Shown here one piece after another: positions 1 to 6,624 of a DNA stretch of 7,572 nt. Source of the DNA: Alphaproteobacteria bacterium (lineage in GTDB: Bacteria; Pseudomonadota; Alphaproteobacteria; CACIAM-22H2); contig CANMWW010000093.1 in the NCBI GenBank assembly GCA_947500965.1, positions 1 to 7,572 of the forward strand, given 5' to 3'. Below the pieces are notes generated by a model, which made no database searches, was not told the origin of the DNA, and worked only from the letters and a program-made list of their open reading frames with translations. The translations under genes were made by a program, and so were the position numbers. Position 1 is the stretch's first letter. The number at the start of each line of letters is the position of its first letter.

Positions 1-3
1 CGT

Positions 4-61
4 CGCGCGCCTTTCGGCGCGCGCCACCTCCCCCAGCCGCGCGATGCGCGGCCAGGGGAGG
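4..61. other. Two adjacent GC-rich hairpins
   Basis: Two inverted repeats follow each other. The first (4-23) is a perfect 8-bp stem, CGCGCGCC pairing with GGCGCGCG around a TTTC tetraloop. The second (27-61) pairs CCTCCCC (27-33) with GGGGAGG (55-61) and GCCGCGC (36-42) with GCGCGGC (46-52), with two mismatched positions between the arms and a 3-base loop. Neither is followed by a T-run on either strand, so they are not classical intrinsic terminators. They could end transcription of a gene lying left of the window, or fold in a leader RNA. The pairings are seen directly; the function is inference. Confidence 0.4.
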
Positions 62-149
62 AGCCTCCGACCCTGGAGGGGAGGGCTTCTCTTCACGGGC
101 TCGCATCGGGGCTTGCCTCGACGGCACTCCCGCGCCTAAGTCCCGGGCC
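62..149. other. Non-coding leader upstream of the SdhAF4 gene
   Basis: No gene-like protein is encoded between the hairpins and the first start codon. A short frame open from the window edge closes at a TAA at 137-139, but its product is arginine-rich and has no recognisable motif, so I do not call it. A small inverted repeat, CCTCC and GGAGG, lies in the first part. No convincing -35/-10 pair or strong Shine-Dalgarno sequence was found, although a promoter for the downstream genes could be here. Confidence 0.35.
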
Positions 150-338
150 ATGAGCGATCGCAAGGACGGCCCCGCCAACCCCCCGGCGCAAGCCACGGCC
201 AGCCCGGCGCCCGGCGCGGCGACGCCCGCAGCTGCGCCGCCGGCGAAGCCGCGCGTCCCCGAGCAGGGCGGCCCGCGCGGCCTCGAGCCGACGCGCTACG
301 GGGACTGGGAGCGCGACGGGCGCTGCGTCGATTTCTGA
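150..338 (+). CDS. Succinate dehydrogenase assembly factor 4-like protein (DUF1674)
   Basis: A 62-residue protein with two parts. Residues 1-39 are rich in Ala and Pro and probably disordered. Residues 40-62 carry the family hallmark at the very C-terminus: GGPRG, then EPTRYGDWE, then GRCVDF as the last residues. The DUF1674/SdhAF4 (yeast Sdh8) family normally ends in this way. Family members bind flavinylated SdhA in the cytoplasm or mitochondrial matrix and help it join SdhB, protecting the free subunit from autoxidation. No sdh structural gene is present in this window. The ATG is the only sensible start in frame, but the ribosome binding site is weak (AAG about 9 bases upstream). The ABC transporter gene starts 22 bases downstream on the same strand, so co-transcription is possible. 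The family assignment is firm from the C-terminal motif; the role here is inferred from homologues. Confidence 0.9.
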   Translation: MSDRKDGPANPPAQATASPAPGAATPAAAPPAKPRVPEQGGPRGLEPTRYGDWERDGRCVDF

Positions 339-360
339 GGCGGCACGCGGGGGCGGCGCG

Positions 361-2088
361 ATGGCCGGATTGCGGCCCTTCCTGCGCGACCTCTGGGCGC
401 TGACGCGGCCCTACTGGGTCTCCGCCGATCGCGCGGCGGGCCGGGTGCTGCTTGCCGCGATCGTCTCGATCAGCCTCCTGCTCGTCTACCTGAACGTCCG
501 CCTCAATTCCTGGAACGGCGACTTCTTCAACGCGCTCCAGGACAGGAACGAGGCGGCGTTCTGGCGGCTGCTCGGCGACTGGTCGGCGATCGTCCTCGTC
601 TACGTCATCTTCGGCCTGGCGCGGCTCTATCTCGGCATGTGGCTGCGCATCCGCTGGCGCGCCTGGATGACCGAGCACCTGCTGTCGCGCTGGCTCGCGC
701 ACCGCGCCTACTACAGGATCCAGCTCGTCGATCGCCAGACCGACAACCCGGACCAGCGCATCGCCGAGGACGTGAAGCTCTTCGTCGACGTCACGCTGCG
801 CCTGACGCTCGACCTGCTGCAGCAGGTGGTGACGCTCCTGTCCTTCGTCGTCGTGCTCTGGCAGCTCTCCGGCAGCATCGAGGTGCTGGGCGTCGAGGTG
901 CCGGGCTACATGGTCTGGGTCGCGCTGGCCTACGCGGTCGCCGGGACCTGGGTCACGCATCTCGTCGGCAGGCGGCTGGTCGGCCTGACCTTCGAGCAGC
1001 AGCGCCACGAGGCGGATTTCCGCTTCGGACTGGTGCGCTTCCGCGAGAACGCCGAGGCCGTGGCGCTGCATCGCGCCGAGGAGGACGAGCGCCGCTCCTT
1101 CCTCGCGCGCTTCGCCGCCGTCGTGCGCAACTGGCACGGGCTGATGTCGGTGCAGAAGGACGTCTTCGCCGTCTCGACGCTCTACGGCCTCGCCGCCACG
1201 ATCTTCCCGATCATCGTCGCCGCGCCGCGCTATTTCTCCGGCGCCATCCCGCTGGGCGGGCTGACGCAGGTCGCCGGCGCCTTCGGCCAGGTCCAGGGCG
1301 CGCTCAGCTTCTTCGTCGATGCCTATGCCGACGTCGCGCAATGGCGCGCGGTGGTCGATCGCCTCACCGGCTTCGAGAAGGCGATCGCGCGCGCCGAGGA
1401 AGCGGATGCCGGCGAGGGCGGCCCCATGCTCGCGCGCGCGACGCGCGCGGGCATCGCGCTGGAGGACGTCGCGCTCGGCCTGCCCGATGGCCGCGTGCTC
1501 GCCTCCGGCATCTCGCTCGCCATCGCGCCGGGCGAGCGCGTGCTCGTCACCGGTGCCTCGGGCTCGGGCAAGTCGACGCTGTTCCGCGCCGTGGCGGGCA
1601 TCTGGCCCCATGGCGCCGGGCGCATCCTCGTGCCGGAGGGCGCGCGCCCGCTCTTCCTGCCGCAGCGCCCCTACATGCCGATCGGCACGCTGGCCGAGGC
1701 GCTGCGCTATCCCGATCGCGGCGTGCCGACCGGCGAGGAGCGCCTCGCGCGCATCCTCGGCGATGTCGGGCTCGGCCATCTCGCGCCGGCGCTGGGCGAG
1801 AGCGCGCACTGGGCGCAGCGCCTGTCCGGTGGCGAGCAGCAGCGCCTCGCGATCGCGCGCGCGCTGGTGCTGGAGCCGGACTGGCTCTTCCTCGACGAGG
1901 CGACGGCGGCGATCGACGAGGCCTCGGAGGCGCGGCTCTACGCGCTGCTGCGCGAGCGCCTGCCCCGCACGGCGATCGTCTCGATCGGCCATCGCGCGAG
2001 CCTGCGCGCCTTCCACGAGCGCGAGCTCGTCTTCGAGCGCGACCAGGACACCGCCACGCCGGGACGGATCGTCAGCCGGACGACCTGA
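361..2088 (+). CDS. Fused permease-ATPase ABC transporter, SbmA/BacA/YddA/ABCD type
   Basis: A 575-residue half-transporter, expected to act as a homodimer in the inner membrane. The N-terminal membrane domain (about residues 1-330) has hydrophobic spans near 27-46, 74-94, 150-170, 181-203 and 270-290. It carries family signatures: LNSWNGDFFNALQ (48-60) and DNPDQRIAEDVKLF (128-141), the latter an EAA-like segment. The ATPase domain follows (about 365-575): Walker A GASGSGKST with Lys404, Q-loop Gln435, signature LSGGEQQ from 488, Walker B WLFLDE with Asp512 and Glu513, and H-loop His544. All catalytic residues are present, so it should hydrolyse ATP. Relatives include E. coli YddA, Bradyrhizobium BclA and mycobacterial Rv1819c, linked to import of peptides, hydrophilic compounds or cobalamin; fatty acyl-CoA is carried by eukaryotic ABCD proteins. 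The substrate cannot be read from sequence. The ribosome binding site is only a weak G-rich stretch. Its last 17 bases overlap the convergent gene that ends at 2072. Confidence 0.92.
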   Translation: MAGLRPFLRDLWALTRPYWVSADRAAGRVLLAAIVSISLLLVYLNVRLNSWNGDFFNALQDRNEAAFWRLLGDWSAIVLVYVIFGLARLYLGMWLRIRWRAWMTEHLLSRWLAHRAYYRIQLVDRQTDNPDQRIAEDVKLFVDVTLRLTLDLLQQVVTLLSFVVVLWQLSGSIEVLGVEVPGYMVWVALAYAVAGTWVTHLVGRRLVGLTFEQQRHEADFRFGLVRFRENAEAVALHRAEEDERRSFLARFAAVVRNWHGLMSVQKDVFAVSTLYGLAATIFPIIVAAPRYFSGAIPLGGLTQVAGAFGQVQGALSFFVDAYADVAQWRAVVDRLTGFEKAIARAEEADAGEGGPMLARATRAGIALEDVALGLPDGRVLASGISLAIAPGERVLVTGASGSGKSTLFRAVAGIWPHGAGRILVPEGARPLFLPQRPYMPIGTLAEALRYPDRGVPTGEERLARILGDVGLGHLAPALGESAHWAQRLSGGEQQRLAIARALVLEPDWLFLDEATAAIDEASEARLYALLRERLPRTAIVSIGHRASLRAFHERELVFERDQDTATPGRIVSRTT

Positions 2089-3007
2089 CCCGCCGCCCGG
2101 CCAGCCAGAGCGCGGCGCCGGGCAGGCCCGCCAGCACGTTGGCGAGGCCGACCAGGATCGACAACGCCAGCGCGTCCGCCGCCGCGACGCCGAGCAGCCC
2201 GAAGCCGAAGACCATCGCGCCCTCGCGCACGCCCCAGCCGGCGACCGACACCGGCAGCAGCGTGGCGAGGATCACGGGTGGCATGACGACGAGGCAGTCG
2301 GCGAGGTCGACCGCGAGGCCGAGGCCGCGCGCGGCAAGCCAGACCGAGGCGATGAAGCCGAGCTGCGCGGCGAGCGCGAGCGCGACGATCGCGGCCGCGC
2401 CCGGCCCGCGCGTCGTCGCGCGGATGTCGCGCGCCAGCGCGAGCGGCGCATGCGGCACGCCGCGCGCCGCGAGCCAGGCGAGGTTCGCCTCGCGCGCCAG
2501 CGCGATGGCGATCGCAGCGCCCGCGACCGCGAGGGCCGGGGCGAGGAGGAAGAGCCGGGCGCCCTCGTCGGCGATGCGCGCGAGGAAGAGCGGCGCGCAG
2601 GCGAGCGCGATCGCCATCAGGACGAGGAAGGCGACGCCGCGGTCGCAGAGCACCGCGCTCGCCGCGCGGCCGAGCGGGATGCCGAGCCGCGTCGCCATCC
2701 ATATGCGCACCGCGTCGCCACCCACGGCCGAGGGCAGCGCCTGGCCGAAGAAATGCCCGACGAGGACGAGGCGCAGCGCGGTCGCCGAATCCATCGGCGC
2801 GCCGAGCGCGTCGCCCACGCGCGCGTAGCGCAGGGCCGTCAACGCCATCTGGCCGAGGAACACGGCGAAGGCGGCGAGCATGGGCGCAACGTCGGCGTCC
2901 GCGAACCGCCCGAGGACGGGAGCGATCTGCACCTTGTTCAGCAGGAAGAGGAGCAGGCCCGCCGAGACCAGGAGCTTGCCCGCGAAGAGGAGCCCGCCGC
3001 GCGTCAT
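2072..3007 (-). CDS. UPF0104 / LPG-synthase-TM family multi-pass membrane protein (flippase-like)
   Basis: A 311-residue, almost wholly hydrophobic protein with about seven or eight membrane spans. Clear ones lie near residues 5-23, 40-59, 77-95, 118-142, 152-171, 204-226, 237-255 and 264-300. It has the conserved signatures of the lysylphosphatidylglycerol synthetase transmembrane (UPF0104) family: P-S-A-V-G-G-D at 92-98 followed by an Arg, C-DRG-VAFL around 121-128, and PVSVAGWGVREG at 252-263. There is no C-terminal aminoacyl-transferase domain, so it is not an MprF synthase. Stand-alone members are often annotated as putative flippases or linked to hopanoid or glycolipid export, but most are untested. 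It lies 40 bases downstream of the small membrane protein gene on the same strand. The start ATG sits in a G/C-rich context with a poor ribosome binding site, which suggests translational coupling. Its 3' end overlaps the ABC transporter gene tail-to-tail by 17 bases. Family call is strong; function is inferred. Confidence 0.88.
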   Translation of the reverse strand: MTRGGLLFAGKLLVSAGLLLFLLNKVQIAPVLGRFADADVAPMLAAFAVFLGQMALTALRYARVGDALGAPMDSATALRLVLVGHFFGQALPSAVGGDAVRIWMATRLGIPLGRAASAVLCDRGVAFLVLMAIALACAPLFLARIADEGARLFLLAPALAVAGAAIAIALAREANLAWLAARGVPHAPLALARDIRATTRGPGAAAIVALALAAQLGFIASVWLAARGLGLAVDLADCLVVMPPVILATLLPVSVAGWGVREGAMVFGFGLLGVAAADALALSILVGLANVLAGLPGAALWLAGRRVRSSG

Positions 3008-3047
3008 CTCGCGCGGGCCATGGGTGCAGGTGTCGATGGCCCGGGGG

Positions 3048-3470
3048 TCATGGGCGCGGCGGGCCCGGCGGCGGGAGCCGGCCCGGCCCGTCGTCGCGCG
3101 CGTCCGTCCGCGTCTCGCCGCGCGCCTCGTGCCGCTCGACGACCACGGCCTTGATGTCGATCACGCGCCCGGCGCCGGGGCGCCGGGGCGCTTCCTCCGC
3201 GCCGCGGCGGAAGGCGATCCAGAGCGCGAGCAGAACGGCCGCGCCGACGGCCCAGAGCCCGGCCATGGCGCCGAAGCCGATCGCGCGCAGCATGTCGAGG
3301 ACCTCCTGCGCCACGTGCCGCGCCCCGGACAGGTCGGCCAGCGCGGCGCGCAGGAAGAACTCGAGGAGGCCCGCCCCGATCCAGCCCGCGACGATCAGTC
3401 CACCGACCAGCAGCGACCAGAGCGAGAGCAGGAGCAGGAAGGAGGTCGACAGGCAGCCCTTTGGCGACAT
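3048..3470 (-). CDS. Small two-helix membrane protein, unknown function
   Basis: I do not recognise this protein. From the ATG at 3470 it has 140 residues: a hydrophobic helix at about 11-36, a linker with a possible amphipathic helix around 45-62, a second hydrophobic helix at about 64-87, then a 50-residue polar tail rich in Arg, Asp and Pro. The tail contains a short ordered-looking segment, RVIDIKAVVVERHE, and ends in a Pro-rich stretch. An in-frame ATG at 3485 would add five residues, but the one at 3470 has a good Shine-Dalgarno sequence (AGGGGAAGAG directly upstream), so I chose it. Other frames here give Arg/Ala/Gly-rich products typical of GC shadows, while this one gives two coherent membrane helices. 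It lies between acs and the flippase-like gene on the same strand, so it may belong to their transcription unit, although a strong hairpin separates it from acs. Confidence 0.7.
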   Translation of the reverse strand: MSPKGCLSTSFLLLLSLWSLLVGGLIVAGWIGAGLLEFFLRAALADLSGARHVAQEVLDMLRAIGFGAMAGLWAVGAAVLLALWIAFRRGAEEAPRRPGAGRVIDIKAVVVERHEARGETRTDARDDGPGRLPPPGPPRP

Positions 3471-3523
3471 CTCTTCCCCTTGCATGCACGCGCGCCGCGG
3501 CGGCGGCGCCGGCCGGCGCGGGA

Positions 3524-3548
3524 GGGGAGCGCCGCGCTGGCGCTCCCC
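3524..3548 (-). terminator. Perfect 10-bp GC hairpin after acs
   Basis: On the minus strand, 14 bases after the acs stop codon, GGGGAGCGCC is followed by a 5-base loop (AGCGC) and its exact complement GGCGCTCCCC. The stem is strong enough to act as a terminator or an mRNA 3'-end stabiliser. No T-run follows (next bases TCCCGCGCC), so classical intrinsic termination is doubtful. It may give partial termination, lowering expression of the two membrane protein genes downstream relative to acs. The structure is seen directly; the role is inference. Confidence 0.55.
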
Positions 3549-3561
3549 GGTCGCCGCGGCG

Positions 3562-5505
<1,944 letters not shown>

Positions 5506-5530
5506 GGCGTGTCTCCCTCGAGGCTTGTTC

Positions 5531-5545
5531 GCCGGAACCTCCGGC
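5531..5545. repeat. Short inverted repeat in the acs leader
   Basis: GCCGGA, a 3-base spacer (ACC) and TCCGGC form a perfect 6-bp dyad 26 bases upstream of the acs start codon. If the promoter proposed at 5560-5588 is right, it lies in the 5' untranslated RNA, between the transcription start and the ribosome binding site. It could be a small leader hairpin or a repressor site. In such GC-rich DNA a 6-bp dyad can arise by chance. Confidence 0.3.
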
Positions 5546-5559
5546 CCCGTGTCGCGCGA

Positions 5560-5588
5560 GTCATAATCCACGCCCCCGGCGGGGGCAA
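5560..5588 (-). promoter_or_regulatory. Candidate sigma-70-type promoter for acs with a palindromic spacer
   Basis: On the minus strand TTGCCC (5588-5583) and TATGAC (5565-5560) are separated by exactly 17 bases. Each matches the TTGACA/TATAAT consensus at four of six positions. Transcription would start near 5552, giving a leader of roughly 45-50 bases before the acs ATG. The perfect dyad GCCCCC-GGC-GGGGGC (5572-5586) fills most of the spacer and overlaps the -35 box, where a regulator could block or assist RNA polymerase. This is one of the few AT-containing places in the spacer, which favours the call. No experimental support is available from sequence alone. Confidence 0.45.
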
Positions 5589-5674
5589 TGCGCGAGGGGC
5601 GACCCGCGCGATCGCCCGAAACCGGGTCATCGCGATGTGGCGAGGGCGGCCCGGCCCTGTTAAAGGGGGCCGCC
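5589..5674 (+). other. hemC leader region
   Basis: This is the hemC-proximal half of the divergent acs-hemC spacer. It holds the hemC ribosome binding site AAAGGGGG (5662-5669), 5 bases before the ATG. I could not identify a convincing -35/-10 pair for hemC. TTAAAG at 5660-5665 resembles a -10 box but overlaps the ribosome binding site, so it is unlikely to serve as one. An in-frame ATG at 5588 would add 29 Arg/Gly-rich residues to HemC; I reject that start. Confidence 0.4.
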
Positions 5675-6613
5675 ATGACACTTCCCATGCTTCGCCTCGG
5701 TACCCGCGGCTCGCAGCTGGCGCTCGCACAGACCCGGCTCGTGGCCGAGGCGCTGGCCGGCGCGTGGCCCGGGCTCGCGGCGCCCGGCGCCATCGAGACC
5801 GTGGTCATCAGGACCACGGGCGACCGGATCCAGGACCGCCCGCTCTCCGCGATCGGCGGCAAGGGCCTGTTCACGAAGGAGCTCGAGGAGGCGCTGGCGG
5901 AGCGTCGGATTGACGTCGCGGTGCATTCCACGAAGGACCTTCCCGGCGTGCTGCCGCCGGGCTTCGCGCTGGGCTGCGTGCTCGAGCGCGGCGATCCCCG
6001 CGACGCGCTGGTCATGCGCGCCGGCAGCCCGCGCAACCTTGCCGACCTGCCGCCCGGCTGCTCCATCGGCACCTCGGCCTTGCGCCGGCAGTCGCAGATC
6101 CTCGCGCTGCGCCCCGACATCGCCATCCGCATGATGCGCGGCAACATCGACACCCGGCTGCGCAAGCTCGACGACGGCGAGGTCGACGCGATCATCCTCG
6201 CGGCGGCCGGGCTGCGCCGCATCGGGCTCGGCGCGCGCATCACCCTTGCGCTCGATCCCGCCGAATTCGTCCCCGCCGTGGGCCAGGGCGCGGTCTGCTG
6301 CGAGGTGCGCGACGGCGACGCGCGCGTGCTCGACCTGCTGGCGCGCGTCGGCCATGGCGAGACGACCGACGCGGTGCGCGCCGAGCGCGCGATGCTGCTG
6401 CGGCTCGAGGGCAACTGCCGCACGCCGATCGCCGGCCATGCGACGATCGAGGCCGGCCGGCTCTCCCTGACCGGCTTCGTGGCGACGCCGGACGGGCGCG
6501 AGGGCTGGCGCGCGAGCGGCACGGCCGCACCCGCCGACGCCGCGGCGCTCGGCGACGACGTCGCGCGGCGCATCCTCGAGATGGCCGGCGACCGCTTCCC
6601 GCGCCTCGACTGA
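5675..6613 (+). CDS. hemC: Hydroxymethylbilane synthase (porphobilinogen deaminase)
   Basis: Joins four porphobilinogen units into the linear tetrapyrrole hydroxymethylbilane in the cytoplasm, on the route to haem, sirohaem, cobalamin or bacteriochlorophyll. The protein has 312 residues, normal for the family. Visible motifs: LRLGTRGSQLALAQT at the N-terminus; GGKGLFTKELEEAL; VHSTKDLP with the catalytic Asp88 (E. coli Asp84); TSALRRQ with Arg137 and Arg138; RGNIDTRLRKL with Arg155 and Arg161; VGQGAVCCEVR; and EGNCRTPIAG, where Cys248 is the expected anchor of the dipyrromethane cofactor (E. coli Cys242). All key residues are present. The ATG at 5675 was chosen because it immediately precedes the conserved N-terminal motif and follows a G-rich ribosome binding site by 5 bases. 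hemD starts 11 bases downstream, so the two genes almost certainly share an mRNA. The gene is divergent from acs. Confidence 0.97.
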   Translation: MTLPMLRLGTRGSQLALAQTRLVAEALAGAWPGLAAPGAIETVVIRTTGDRIQDRPLSAIGGKGLFTKELEEALAERRIDVAVHSTKDLPGVLPPGFALGCVLERGDPRDALVMRAGSPRNLADLPPGCSIGTSALRRQSQILALRPDIAIRMMRGNIDTRLRKLDDGEVDAIILAAAGLRRIGLGARITLALDPAEFVPAVGQGAVCCEVRDGDARVLDLLARVGHGETTDAVRAERAMLLRLEGNCRTPIAGHATIEAGRLSLTGFVATPDGREGWRASGTAAPADAAALGDDVARRILEMAGDRFPRLD

Positions 6614-6624
6614 AGGCCAGGGCC

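Noticed and set aside
2..139. Possible C-terminal end of an upstream plus-strand gene closing at a TAA
   Set aside because: The 45-codon translation is Arg/Ser/Gly-rich with no recognisable motif, and it spans two strong hairpins, so it looks non-coding.
136..2016. 626-codon open frame on the minus strand opposite the ABC transporter
   Set aside because: Its product is a low-complexity Arg/Ala/Asp/His-rich sequence with no motif, and it lies exactly antisense to a transporter with all ATPase motifs. Long shadow frames are expected at this GC content.
639..2828. 729-codon open frame on the plus strand crossing the ABC transporter and the flippase-like gene
   Set aside because: The product is Arg/Ala-rich in its first part and Ser/Ala/Thr-rich afterwards. 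It overlaps two well-supported genes in other frames and shows no domain.
3004..3489. 161-codon minus-strand frame whose TGA overlaps the flippase-like ATG (ATGA)
   Set aside because: The overlap resembles translational coupling, but the product is Arg/Gly/Ala low-complexity sequence. The alternative frame encodes two clear membrane helices and has the better ribosome binding site.
5588..5674. Alternative HemC start 29 codons upstream
   Set aside because: The extra residues are Arg/Gly-rich and unlike HemC N-termini. The ATG at 5675 has a good ribosome binding site and sits next to the conserved LRLGTRGSQLA motif.
5660..6439. 259-codon minus-strand frame opposite hemC
   Set aside because: It is antisense to the hemC coding region with all catalytic residues, and its product is an Arg/Ala/Asp/Gly-rich shadow.
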